Notes under the pieces: generated by a model
What the model saw: the letters and a program-made list of their open reading frames with translations, nothing else
Database searches by the model: none
Told to the model about the DNA's origin: nothing
DNA from: Alistipes sp. UBA936
Lineage (GTDB): Bacteria; Bacteroidota; Bacteroidia; Bacteroidales; Rikenellaceae
DNA: 64,000 bases
Direction of reading: 5' to 3'
Assembly: GCA_002293505.1 (NCBI GenBank)
Contig: DBDI01000030.1
Location: 73,221-137,220, forward strand
Position numbers and translations under genes: made by a program
Shown here: piece after piece, positions 49,520-58,196 of the stretch
Layout of the letters: the number at the start of each line of letters is the position of its first letter
How positions within the stretch are numbered: position 1 is the stretch's first letter

Positions 49520-50691
49520 CGGACTTTAAGGGTGGTTAGGGTGATGGCAGCGAGAAGGATCGAAATGATCGTGAAGCGGATCACGATCTTCGACTCGGGA
49601 AAGCCCTTCTTTTGGTAGTGGTGGTGGAGAGGAGACATAAGGAATACGCGGCGACCGGTACCGAAGCGCCGTTTGGTGATCTTGAACCAAGTACGCTGGA
49701 TGATTACCGAAGCAGTCTCGACGACGTAAACCCCGCACATAACGGGAAGAAGAAGCTCCTTACGGATCAGAAGAGCCATAACAGCGATAATACCGCCGAT
49801 AGCCAGAGAACCGGTGTCGCCCATAAAAACCTGAGCGGGGTAACCGTTATACCACATAAAGCCGATGAGGGCCCCGGCGAGGGCGGCAGAGAAGACCAAC
49901 AATTCGCCGGTACCGGGAATGTACATTATGTTGAGGTAGTCGGACCAGATGACGTTACCGGACAAGTAAGCGAAGATACCGAGAACAACTACGACGGGAA
50001 GAGCAACCCCGGTGTTGAGGCCGTCGAGCCCGTCGGTGAGGTTGGCGGCGTTGGAAACCCCGGTGATGATAAGAATAGCGATGACGATGTAGACGATCCA
50101 AGTGGCGGTGTCGTTGGCGCCCTTCTCGCCGGTGAGGATACCGTAATCCAACTCGACATCCTTGACGAAAGGAACGGTAGTGACGGTGGTCTTGACGGGA
50201 GTGCTCTCGGGAGAAGACTGGACGGCGATCTGAGGAGAAAGCCACATAACCGTACCGATGATGATACCGAGTCCGACCTGCCCGAAGATCTTGAACCGGC
50301 CGTCGAGACCCTGTTTACGGTGGAGGAAGACTTTGATATAGTCGTCGATGAATCCGATGAATCCGAGCCAGACGGTGGCGACGATGATCAACTGGGTGTA
50401 GACGTTGGAAAGGTCGGCAAACAGGAGAACGGGAAGAAGGATCGCAGAAAGAATGATCAGCCCGCCCATAGTGGGAGTACCCTTCTTTTGGCTTTGCCCC
50501 TCGAGCCCGAGGTCGCGGATATCTTCGCCGATCTGCCGGCGCTTGAGCAAGCGGATGATAGCCCCACCGAATACCATTGCGATGAGCAACGCCACGATGA
50601 TCGACGCAGCAGCGCGAAAAGTGATGTACTGGAACATACCGGCCCCGGGGAAGTCGAGAGAGGCGAGAAATTTACCCAAACTATAGATCAT
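49516..50691 (-). CDS. mraY: Phospho-N-acetylmuramoyl-pentapeptide-transferase MraY
   Basis: 391 residues, ten membrane segments. KKGTPTMGGLIIL, WLGFIGFIDDYIKV (catalytic Asp pair), NLTDGLDGLNTG, FMGDTGSLAIGG and the HHH motif MSPLHHHYQKKGF. It makes lipid I at the inner membrane. An extracytoplasmic loop (about residues 155-195: SPQIAVQSSPESTPVKTTVT ...) is longer than in Escherichia, as often seen in Bacteroidota. Overlaps murE by 11 bp. Confidence 0.96.
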   Translation of the reverse strand: MIYSLGKFLASLDFPGAGMFQYITFRAAASIIVALLIAMVFGGAIIRLLKRRQIGEDIRDLGLEGQSQKKGTPTMGGLIILSAILLPVLLFADLSNVYTQLIIVATVWLGFIGFIDDYIKVFLHRKQGLDGRFKIFGQVGLGIIIGTVMWLSPQIAVQSSPESTPVKTTVTTVPFVKDVELDYGILTGEKGANDTATWIVYIVIAILIITGVSNAANLTDGLDGLNTGVALPVVVVLGIFAYLSGNVIWSDYLNIMYIPGTGELLVFSAALAGALIGFMWYNGYPAQVFMGDTGSLAIGGIIAVMALLIRKELLLPVMCGVYVVETASVIIQRTWFKITKRRFGTGRRVFLMSPLHHHYQKKGFPESKIVIRFTIISILLAAITLTTLKVR

Positions 50692-52135
50692 AACTTATGA
50701 ATGCTTTTGTGACTTCTGCTTTGTCGTCGAAATGGAGGCTCGCCGAACCAACTATCTGGCAAGTCTCGTGGCCCTTACCTGCTATGAGGACGATGTCGCC
50801 GGGCTGGGCCATAGCGACAGCCGTACAAATGGCCTCGCGGCGGTCGATGATAGAAACGGCGCGGTGGGAAGGGTCGAGCCCGGCGCGCATCTGAGCAATA
50901 ATAGCTGCGGGGTCCTCGGAGCGGGGATTGTCGGAAGTGAGGATGGCAAAGTGGCTATTGGCGGCGGCGATACGAGCCATCTCGGGGCGCTTGGCGGTGT
51001 CGCGGTCGCCGCCGCAACCGACAACAACGAACAGCCGCTGGGAAGGAGTACGGATCTCGGCGATGGTGTCGAGAACGTTTTGAAGAGCGTCGGGGGTATG
51101 GGCGTAATCAATGATAGCGGTAATACCCTTGGGAGAGCGGACGGTTTCGAAGCGGCCGCAAACGGGAGACAGAGAGGAGATGACGCGGAGGGTCTCGTCC
51201 CGCTCGAAGCCAAGCTCGCGAGCAACAGCGTAAACGGAGAGGAGGTTATAAGCGTTGAACCGACCGATGAAGCCAACCCACAACTCGGCGCCGTCCAAAG
51301 AAAGGAGCATACCGTCGAAGTGCTGCTCGATGATCTTACAACGGTAGTCGGCGGGGCTTCTGAGCGAAATTGTTTTGACGCGGGCCCGGGTATTTTGGGT
51401 CATTACGAGGCCGTTTCGGTCGTCGGCATTGGTGATGGCAAAGGCGGACGGGGGAAGAGAGTCGAAGAAGCGTTTCTTAGTGGCGATGTAAGCGGCGAAG
51501 GTACCGTGGTAATCGAGGTGCTCGTGGGTGATGTTAGTGAAAGCCCCGCCGGAAAAAGTCAGCCCGGCGATACGATGCTGAGAAACAGAGTGGGACGAAA
51601 CCTCCATAAAACAGAACTCGCAACCCCGCTCGACCATAGCAGCCAACATCGCGTTGAGGCGGATGGGGTCCGGAGTGGTGTGGGTGGAGGGAATGACAGA
51701 GTCGCCGATACGGTAATTGACGGTCGAGAGGAGCCCGGCCTGGTGCCCGAGGGCGCGAGCAAGGTCGTAGAGCAGAGTAGCGGTAGTGGTTTTACCGTTG
51801 GTACCGGTCACGCCGACGAGGCGAAGGCGGCGGCTGGGGTGGGAGTTGAAGGCAGAAGCAGCCTCGCCCATTGTTTTGTGGGAGTCGGAGACGAGGACGA
51901 AAGTAGTCCCGGGGCTCGGGCTTTCGGGAAGGTGTTCGCAGACAACAGCAACGGCGCCGCGCTCGACAGCCGAAGGAATGAAGTCGTGACCGTCGATCTC
52001 AGAACCGCGAAGAGCAAAAAACATACAGCCGGGCTCGACGCTACGAGAATCAAGCGACAACGATGTGACCTCGGGGCAGGGAGGGCCAACAAGGCGCTCG
52101 ACGGCGATATCAGAGAGTATCGTTTTGAGGTTCAT
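50681..52135 (-). CDS. murE: UDP-MurNAc-tripeptide synthetase MurE
   Basis: 484 residues from ATG at 52135 (MNLKTILSDIAVERLVGP). DSRSVEPGCMFFALRG, ATP loop VTGTNGKTTTATLLYDLA, THTTPDPIRLN, and the DNPR sequence in LTSDNPRSEDP, which marks meso-diaminopimelate-adding enzymes rather than lysine-adding ones. So the wall is DAP-type. The last codons of ftsI overlap its start by 26 bp. Confidence 0.95.
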   Translation of the reverse strand: MNLKTILSDIAVERLVGPPCPEVTSLSLDSRSVEPGCMFFALRGSEIDGHDFIPSAVERGAVAVVCEHLPESPSPGTTFVLVSDSHKTMGEAASAFNSHPSRRLRLVGVTGTNGKTTTATLLYDLARALGHQAGLLSTVNYRIGDSVIPSTHTTPDPIRLNAMLAAMVERGCEFCFMEVSSHSVSQHRIAGLTFSGGAFTNITHEHLDYHGTFAAYIATKKRFFDSLPPSAFAITNADDRNGLVMTQNTRARVKTISLRSPADYRCKIIEQHFDGMLLSLDGAELWVGFIGRFNAYNLLSVYAVARELGFERDETLRVISSLSPVCGRFETVRSPKGITAIIDYAHTPDALQNVLDTIAEIRTPSQRLFVVVGCGGDRDTAKRPEMARIAAANSHFAILTSDNPRSEDPAAIIAQMRAGLDPSHRAVSIIDRREAICTAVAMAQPGDIVLIAGKGHETCQIVGSASLHFDDKAEVTKAFISYDL

Positions 52136-54077
52136 ATGCAACGGAATTAAGTTTACGGATGAAGTCCTGCTCGCGCTGGCGAGTGGCGACGAGAGGAGTT
52201 TGCCAATCGTGGTGGGTGACGTAAACCCGGTCGGCAACAGCCTTGAAAACAGGCCCGGCCAGAGACGAACCGTAGAAGACGTCCCCACGAGCGTTATAAC
52301 GAGTCCAGATGGAGACGATGCAACTGTACTTGGGGGCGTCGGCGGGAAAGTAACCGACCATTGTAGCCATATAGATCTGCCCGGAACCCTCGCCGAGGTA
52401 ACGACCACCGGTGAGCTGCTGGGCAGTTCCGGTCTTAGCAGCAACCTTATAGAAGGGATTACGAAGCATACGAGCGGTACCCTCCTCGACAACCCCTTCG
52501 AGGCTGGCGCGGACAGCAGCGATAGTACGGGAAGGAGCGATGGAAGGGTTGAGAACCTGAGGAGAGAAAGTCTCCACCGGAACACCGTCGCGAGAGAGCT
52601 CTTTGATCAACATCGGACGCATCATACGCCCGTCGTTAGCAACGGCGTTGTAGAGGACAAGAGTGTGGAGAGGACTCACTTCGAAGCCGTAACCGTGGGA
52701 CATATAAGAGAGAGAGTTGGAGTGCCACGAACCGGAGCGAGTCGACTCAGGAGTGGGCTTATGGAAGTTGGGGGAGGCCTCGCCGATAAGGCCGGTGTTC
52801 AAGGGACGGTCGAACCCGAGAGCAGAGATGTAATCGACGAACTCCTTCTCGCGACCACGCTCCTTGAACCGGCGCTCGACAGCCTGGACGAAGCCGACGT
52901 TCGAAGAGGTCTCGAAAACGCGGCGAAGGGAGATCAGGGGAGAGTCGGGGAAGTGGTCGTCGCGGAAGGTGGCGCGGCGAAGCTCGAGAGTACCAGAACC
53001 GACCTCCACCAAGTCGTCCAAGCGCATACCGTCGTCGAGAAGAGCGAGAAGAGAGGCGAGTTTGAAAGTCGAACCGGGCTCGTCGCGACCGCCAACAGCG
53101 TAATTACTAACCTCGCGGCACTCGGAACCGAAACGCTGGAGGTTGGCAATAGCGCGGATCTCGCCCGAAGAAACCTCCATCAAAACCACAGTACCCCGAA
53201 GAGCGCCGTGTTTTATGATCTGCTCGGCGAGCATAGAAGAAGCAACGTCCTGAAAGTCCATATCGAGGGTCGTGGTGACGTCGAGGCCATCGGCAGGATC
53301 AACGTTAAGAGGGCTGTCGACGGGAGTGGAGAAGCGCGAAGTCTGTTTCTGCATCATCTGCCAACCCGAACGACCACGAAGCCGCTCGTCGAAAGAGTAT
53401 TCGATACCGTAAAGTCCGCGCTCGGAGAGCATCAACTGGGGGCGCTGTTTGGAAGAGTCGCGGTGGGGAGTGGTGAGGGTGTCGTAAACAGAGCGGGTGG
53501 AACCAAGCGTGCGCTCGGCAAGTCCGCCGAAAGGGTGCTCGCGGTGGAAGACGCGTTCCAAAGAGAGGCCACCGACAGTGGGGCGAAGGCCGAGGAGAGG
53601 AAATGTACGGATGCGAGCCAACTCGTCGACGCTAATCAGGCGGGAGTTGAGGCGGCGGTAAGCCCTACGGTCGCGGGAAGAGAACCCCTCGGAGAGGAGC
53701 CGAAAGTATTCGGAGGAAGAGCGGTCGCCGAAAAGAGAGGCAAGAGAGTCGGCAAGGGCGGGAGCAGCGGAGGAAAAACGCTCGGGAGAGGACGAAAAAA
53801 CAGAAAAGTCCATACCGAGGTAGTACATAGTAACAGAGGTGGCGAGGAGAGATCCGTCGGAAGAGAAGATCTGTCCACGGTTACCGTCGATACGCTCGGG
53901 AAAGAATGTACGCTCCTCGGCACGCTCGCGAAGAAGGGCACCTTCGGGGCTGTACTGGAGGTAGAGGATACGAGCAAAGATTATCAGTCCGACCAGAAAG
54001 AAGAGAGCGTACAACAATTTGACGCGAATCATTATCTCGCGTTTGATGTTGTGCTGGCGGAGTGGGCGGGGGCTCAT
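52110..54077 (-). CDS. ftsI: Septal penicillin-binding protein FtsI (PBP3 type)
   Basis: 655 residues. One N-terminal membrane span (LLYALFFLVGLIIFARILYL), PBP dimer domain with RGQIFSSDGSLLATS, then transpeptidase domain: catalytic Ser in EPGSTFKLAS (SxxK), SSN in FETSSNVGFV, KTG in VAAKTGTAQQ. It crosslinks septal peptidoglycan with FtsW. No C-terminal PASTA domain is visible, unlike many Bacteroidota FtsI/SpoVD-like proteins; the protein ends shortly after the transpeptidase domain. Confidence 0.93.
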   Translation of the reverse strand: MSPRPLRQHNIKREIMIRVKLLYALFFLVGLIIFARILYLQYSPEGALLRERAEERTFFPERIDGNRGQIFSSDGSLLATSVTMYYLGMDFSVFSSSPERFSSAAPALADSLASLFGDRSSSEYFRLLSEGFSSRDRRAYRRLNSRLISVDELARIRTFPLLGLRPTVGGLSLERVFHREHPFGGLAERTLGSTRSVYDTLTTPHRDSSKQRPQLMLSERGLYGIEYSFDERLRGRSGWQMMQKQTSRFSTPVDSPLNVDPADGLDVTTTLDMDFQDVASSMLAEQIIKHGALRGTVVLMEVSSGEIRAIANLQRFGSECREVSNYAVGGRDEPGSTFKLASLLALLDDGMRLDDLVEVGSGTLELRRATFRDDHFPDSPLISLRRVFETSSNVGFVQAVERRFKERGREKEFVDYISALGFDRPLNTGLIGEASPNFHKPTPESTRSGSWHSNSLSYMSHGYGFEVSPLHTLVLYNAVANDGRMMRPMLIKELSRDGVPVETFSPQVLNPSIAPSRTIAAVRASLEGVVEEGTARMLRNPFYKVAAKTGTAQQLTGGRYLGEGSGQIYMATMVGYFPADAPKYSCIVSIWTRYNARGDVFYGSSLAGPVFKAVADRVYVTHHDWQTPLVATRQREQDFIRKLNSVAYEPQNDTL

Positions 54078-54496
54078 CGAGGAGACTCGGTTATGGTTTT
54101 AACGGGGTGAGGAAACTCTTGAAGGGGAATGCCGGCGGATTCGAGCCGGCGCGTGATCTCACTACGGCGAGTCTGGCGAGCAACACGAGCAGTGGAGTGG
54201 ACAGCCTCGATGTGGAGCCCACGAACCTCGCGCTCCAAAGACTGGCGCTCGAGGTGGAGCTTCTGGAGGTGGAAAGTGTGGGCTATATAGAGAACGAGCA
54301 GGACGGCGATACCGAGCAGGAAGGGAGCAAGGCGGCGCATACCCTCACCCTGGAGGACGCTACCGGAAAATACGGAACCAACAGCGCGGCCGATACGGCG
54401 ACGGCGGGGCTTTGGTTTTTCACTCACCGAACTGGCGGGTGTGGGCGACTGCTCGGGTATGGGCTGGGGCGTGTTCATAGTTTTCGGTGAGCTCAT
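54074..54496 (-). CDS. ftsL: FtsL-like divisome protein
   Basis: 140 residues. A Pro-rich, basic cytoplasmic head (KPKPRRRRIG), one membrane span (LAPFLLGIAVLLVLYIAHTF) and a periplasmic leucine-zipper-like coiled coil (LQKLHLERQSLEREVRGLHIEAV). Sequence is weakly conserved in the family; topology and place between rsmH and ftsI, with ATGA overlaps on both sides, identify it. Confidence 0.88.
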   Translation of the reverse strand: MSSPKTMNTPQPIPEQSPTPASSVSEKPKPRRRRIGRAVGSVFSGSVLQGEGMRRLAPFLLGIAVLLVLYIAHTFHLQKLHLERQSLEREVRGLHIEAVHSTARVARQTRRSEITRRLESAGIPLQEFPHPVKTITESPR

Positions 54497-55395
54497 AGTT
54501 TGGAAGCAGCGCGGAGTTTGGCCGAGCGGCTACGAGGGTTGGCGTCTATCTCTTGTTGCGAGGGGGTGATCGCTTTTTTAGTGACGATCTCGAAAGGAGT
54601 CAAGGGTTTACCGAAAAAATCCTTTTCGGGGCGCCCATCGAAGTTACCGGTCTTGAAGAAGTTCTTAACGAGCCGGTCCTCCAGCGAGTGGTAAGAGATC
54701 ACGACGAGGCGGCCGTGGGAGCGGAGGATCTTGAGACTCTGTTCGAGAGCCATACGGAGAGCCTCCATTTCGCCGTTGACCTCGATGCGGAGAGACTGGA
54801 ACAACTGAGAAAGGTAACGGTTCTCGTCGGCACGGGGAACGAGGGGCCGGACGACCTCGATGAGTTCAAGGGTGGTTTGGATGGGAGACGAACGGCGAGC
54901 CTCGGCTATGAGGCCGGCGATACGGTGGGGAGAGGGAAGCTCGCCGAAGTCACGAAAAATCTGGATCAAACGAGGAGGGTCGAAGGTGTTGACGACATCG
55001 GCGGCCGAGAGAAGTGCGCGAGAGTTCATACGCATATCGAGAGGCCCGTCGGAACGAAAAGAAAAGCCGCGCTCGGGGCAGTCGAAGTGGTGGGACGAAA
55101 CCCCAAGGTCGGCAAGGATACCGTCAACTTGAGTGATGCCCTTTTCGCGGAGGAGGCCGCGCATAAAGCGGAAGTTACCCTCGACGAAGCAAAACCGAGG
55201 GTCGGGCGGAGCGTTGCGGGCGGCGTCGGCATCCTGGTCGAAGCCGAAAAGGCGGCCTTTGGGAGAGAGCTCCTGGAGGATCGCGAGAGAGTGGCCACCA
55301 CCCCCGAAAGTGAGGTCGACGTAAGTGCCATCGCGCTGGAGGTCAAGCAACCGGAGCGAGTCGGCAAGAAGAACGGGAGTGTGGTAAAAGTCCAT
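54493..55395 (-). CDS. rsmH: 16S rRNA (cytosine(1402)-N4)-methyltransferase RsmH
   Basis: 300 residues from ATG at 55395 (MDFYHTPVLLADSLRLLDL), the family start; in-frame codons upstream run through the promoter area. VDLTFGGGGHSLAIL (SAM site), GFDQDADA, ILADLGVSSHHFDCPERGFSF, and the C-terminal VVISYHSLEDRLVKNFF. First gene of the dcw cluster; mraZ, which usually precedes it, is absent. No perfect TAnnTTTG box is seen upstream; TATTTTTA near 55425-55432 is the nearest match. Confidence 0.95.
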   Translation of the reverse strand: MDFYHTPVLLADSLRLLDLQRDGTYVDLTFGGGGHSLAILQELSPKGRLFGFDQDADAARNAPPDPRFCFVEGNFRFMRGLLREKGITQVDGILADLGVSSHHFDCPERGFSFRSDGPLDMRMNSRALLSAADVVNTFDPPRLIQIFRDFGELPSPHRIAGLIAEARRSSPIQTTLELIEVVRPLVPRADENRYLSQLFQSLRIEVNGEMEALRMALEQSLKILRSHGRLVVISYHSLEDRLVKNFFKTGNFDGRPEKDFFGKPLTPFEIVTKKAITPSQQEIDANPRSRSAKLRAASKL

Positions 55396-55442
55396 AGAGG
55401 GAAGGAACGAAAAATTTGGTGTAAAAATACGCAAAATTTTGC

Positions 55443-55450
55443 TATTTTTG
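55443..55450 (+). promoter_or_regulatory. -7 box (TATTTTTG) of the acyltransferase gene
   Basis: TATTTTTG with TTTG at 55415-55418 (24-bp spacer, slightly long), 18 nt before the ATG at 55469. Confidence 0.55.
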
Positions 55451-55468
55451 GAAAAAGTTTTTAACGTT

Positions 55469-56365
55469 ATGGCGAAAATATCTGTCGGAGGAGTGTTACA
55501 AGCAAAGGCGCCGAGGTTGGCAGCGAAGATACCCAAAAGAGTGGTGAGGTGGCTGGAGCGGACGGTCAGGCAGGACGAGCTGAATCACGTACTAACTACG
55601 TGGGGAGAAGCGACTCCGATGGAATTCCTGAGAGGATTTTTTGAGTATGCGGGAGTGAGCTATGAGGCGGTGGGGCTGGAGGAGGTGCCGATGGGCGGGA
55701 GATATGTTTTTGCAGCAAACCATCCGTTCGGAGGAATGGACGGAATGATGCTGGCAGAGGTCATCGGGTCGAAGTGGGGGAATGTGAAGGTGGTGGTGAA
55801 CGACATATTGATGTATCTGGAGCCCCTGGCGCCGATATTTGTACCAGTCAACAAGCACGGAGCACAAGGAAAAGAAGGAACCAGAGCGATGAATGAAGCG
55901 TTTGCTGGAGGAGGGCAGGTGTTGACGTTCCCGGCGGGACTGTGTTCGAGGCGGGTTTCGGGCGGCAGGGGTTTTGGTGGTCGGGGAGAGGTGTGCGATC
56001 TGGAGTGGAGGCCGAATTTTGTCAAGCGAGCCGTGCAGACGGGGCGTGAGATCGTACCGGTGTATGTCGAAGGGAGGTTGTCGAAGAGGTTCTACAGGCT
56101 GGCAGAGTGGCGAAAGAGGCTGGGAATCAAAGCGAATGTGGAGATGCTGTTGCTACCGGACGAGATGTTCAGGCAGAGGGGGAAGCATTTTAAGCTGATT
56201 TTCGGGGCGCCGATTACGGTGGAGGAGTTGGCGGGGATTGGGGATTATTACGCTCAGGCGCAGGAGGTTAAGAGGAGGGTATATGAGTTAGTCGCGGGCG
56301 AGGAGGGGAGCGAGTTTCGAGGCAAGGAGCGACATAAATTTAGCGCCATCGCAACTGGAGAATGA
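55469..56365 (+). CDS. Lysophospholipid/glycerol acyltransferase family protein
   Basis: 298 residues. VFAANHPFGGMDGMMLAEV is the PlsC-like catalytic block (His and Asp around a Gly-rich turn, the NHPxGGxDG version seen in Bacteroidota), followed by VPVNKHGAQGKEGTRAMNEAF and LTFPAGLCSRRV, matching the FPEG-type substrate motif, and IVPVYVEGRLSKRFYRL. Membrane-associated transfer of acyl chains to glycerolipid or aminolipid precursors; the acceptor is not determined. The 3' end overlaps the convergent class-IV-like gene by 78 bp, the longest overlap in the window. Confidence 0.8.
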   Translation: MAKISVGGVLQAKAPRLAAKIPKRVVRWLERTVRQDELNHVLTTWGEATPMEFLRGFFEYAGVSYEAVGLEEVPMGGRYVFAANHPFGGMDGMMLAEVIGSKWGNVKVVVNDILMYLEPLAPIFVPVNKHGAQGKEGTRAMNEAFAGGGQVLTFPAGLCSRRVSGGRGFGGRGEVCDLEWRPNFVKRAVQTGREIVPVYVEGRLSKRFYRLAEWRKRLGIKANVEMLLLPDEMFRQRGKHFKLIFGAPITVEELAGIGDYYAQAQEVKRRVYELVAGEEGSEFRGKERHKFSAIATGE

Positions 56366-57124
56366 GGTCAGACCCGCCGCGTCGGCGAAGAAAAGCTCCT
56401 CAAGGGAAGTGAGTTCGGAGTGGGGAATGGGCTCCTCGACGAAGGTGAGGCGAGCTTTGGGAGCGGCTTCGATCACGAGGCGCCGTTCGATGCTATCGAT
56501 AGCTCCGGAGACGAGGGGAGGAGAGGAGAGGGCGCGTCCGCGGATGGCGAAAAGAGGAGAATCACCGCACGAAATCAGGAAGTTACCAGAACGGCGGATG
56601 GAGCGGGAGACTGTGCTCGGGTTTGCAGCGGAGGGCGTGGCGCTCTGGTTTGCAGCGAGGGTGTCGAAAAGTGCAGCAGCGGAGAGATGAAAGCCGGTGG
56701 GAAAGGCAGAGAAAGGCACTGAGTATTCGAAAGTTACACCAGCAGGGCGAAGGCTCGAATGGGCGTAACCGAGATCGAAGAGCGCGCGTTCGGGGAGGAT
56801 GTTGATTTTTGGGCTATTCGTTGTGTGTTGGTCGCTGTTGTCGTTGGTACTCAAGCATATAATGGCGGTGGCGCTACCTTTGGAAGGGAAGTGGGCGGCG
56901 CGAAGTTCCATCGCGATTTGGTGGGCAATCGAGGCGGAGGAGAGGCAGGAGCTGTGGTTCGAGTTGAACGCGGGGTCGAAGCCGTAAACCTGTCGGAAAG
57001 CGCGGGAGAGCAGGTCGAGGTGGGCATCGAGGTGGAGAATCTTACCATCCAGAGAGTGAACGCGCTGGAAAACAAAGTGTTGAGTGGGGTTTATGTATGG
57101 TCCCTTTATGTGTGGGCCGCTCAT
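56288..57124 (-). CDS. Aminotransferase class IV-like protein, probably without catalytic Lys
   Basis: 278 residues. N-terminal FVFQRVHSLDGKILHLDAHLDLLSRAF (in part) resembles the class IV fold opening; the C-terminal GAIDSIERRLVIEAAP, FVEEPIPHSELTSLEELFFADAAGLTSF (in part) resembles the PLP phosphate-binding and lid region of branched-chain transaminase or PabC. In the segment where PabC has the PLP Lys (IKHLNRL) this protein reads FHLSAAALFD. It may therefore be a non-catalytic homologue, or use a divergent site. ATGA overlap with holA. Confidence 0.55.
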   Translation of the reverse strand: MSGPHIKGPYINPTQHFVFQRVHSLDGKILHLDAHLDLLSRAFRQVYGFDPAFNSNHSSCLSSASIAHQIAMELRAAHFPSKGSATAIICLSTNDNSDQHTTNSPKINILPERALFDLGYAHSSLRPAGVTFEYSVPFSAFPTGFHLSAAALFDTLAANQSATPSAANPSTVSRSIRRSGNFLISCGDSPLFAIRGRALSSPPLVSGAIDSIERRLVIEAAPKARLTFVEEPIPHSELTSLEELFFADAAGLTSFSSCDGAKFMSLLASKLAPLLARD

Positions 57125-58194
57125 CGCAAAGAGAACATTTTGAGCAACAATTCGCGCAACAACTCACCGTCACCAGCCCCGCCACTGTTCATACCCTTAC
57201 TCTTGGCATCGTATTCGCGAAGGAGGCCCAAAACCCTGAAAGTGATTTTGTTAGACCACAGAGCGGCGTCCTTTTTCAACTCGCCGACGAGAAAAGGCGA
57301 CGGAAGGCGAAGCAGTGACATCAGCTCTGTGTCGGGCGGCATCGGAGTACCACGGCGGCGAGACTGCCAAGAGAGGTAGTTGATTACGAAAATCTCCTTG
57401 AAATGGCCGAAAAGAGACAGAATGGAGACCAGCAGGGGATGCTCCTTGGGGTTGCGAGCGAAGTGGTCGGCGATTGTGAGAGCGCGAGGCAAGTTCCTGG
57501 TAGCAACGGCTTTACATAGTTCGAAATTATTGAAGTCGCGGCTAAAACCGGTGTTGCGCTCGACGTCCTCGGGAGTGAGTTTCGTTGTACCCTCGGGAAG
57601 CGACAAAACGAGTTTGGAGAGTTCGCCGGAAATCTTCGCGAGATTGGTGCCAAGGAATTCGGTGAGCATCTCAACTGCCTTAACGTCAGGCTGTAATCCG
57701 CGTCTACGGATGAAGTCGGAGAGCCATTCGCGGATCTCGTAATCGCGAGGGCGGACAGACTCGAAAACAACCCCCTTTGAAGAGGCGTGTTTGAAGAGAG
57801 CAGTGCGTTTGTCGAGGTTTTTCTCCTTGTGGCACAACACCAAAATCGTTGAAGGAGAGGGATTTGAGGTGTAGAGTTGGAGGTCCTCGAGCTTACGGAG
57901 CTGCTGGGCCTCGCGAACCACAACAACCTGCCAAGAACCCATCATAGGCATCTGGCGAGCAGTATTGATGATGGCGCCAACGTCGGAATCCTTACCGTAA
58001 ACGACGGTGCGGTTGAACGCCTTTTCGGCCTCGGAAAGGATCTCGTCGGCAAGCCTATCGGACAGAGCGTCAATGAAATAACTCTCCTCGCCCATAAGCA
58101 GGTAGACGGGCGAAAATTTCTTAGCGTCGATGTCGCGCCCGAGAGCCTCGAACGCCGCAACGCTGTCGCGAAATTTTATGGTCGATTTTGCCAT
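57121..58194 (-). CDS. holA: DNA polymerase III subunit delta
   Basis: 357 residues. YLLMGEESYFIDALSDRLADEIL opens the domain I fold of HolA; VVVREAQQLRKLEDLQLYTSNPSPSTILVL (in part) and FIRRRGLQPDVKAVEMLTEFLGTNLAKISGELSKL (in part) are the conserved internal segments, and DFNNFELCKAVATRNLPRALTIADHF the collar domain. It opens the sliding clamp in the clamp loader. 2 bp after tilS. Confidence 0.93.
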   Translation of the reverse strand: MAKSTIKFRDSVAAFEALGRDIDAKKFSPVYLLMGEESYFIDALSDRLADEILSEAEKAFNRTVVYGKDSDVGAIINTARQMPMMGSWQVVVVREAQQLRKLEDLQLYTSNPSPSTILVLCHKEKNLDKRTALFKHASSKGVVFESVRPRDYEIREWLSDFIRRRGLQPDVKAVEMLTEFLGTNLAKISGELSKLVLSLPEGTTKLTPEDVERNTGFSRDFNNFELCKAVATRNLPRALTIADHFARNPKEHPLLVSILSLFGHFKEIFVINYLSWQSRRRGTPMPPDTELMSLLRLPSPFLVGELKKDAALWSNKITFRVLGLLREYDAKSKGMNSGGAGDGELLRELLLKMFSLR

Positions 58195-58196
58195 CG

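Noticed and set aside
52065..54110. A 681-codon open frame on the plus strand
   Set aside because: It is antisense to ftsI, which has all catalytic motifs. The translation is a low-complexity series of Gly, Glu, Val and Arg with no domain; strand composition simply removes stops.
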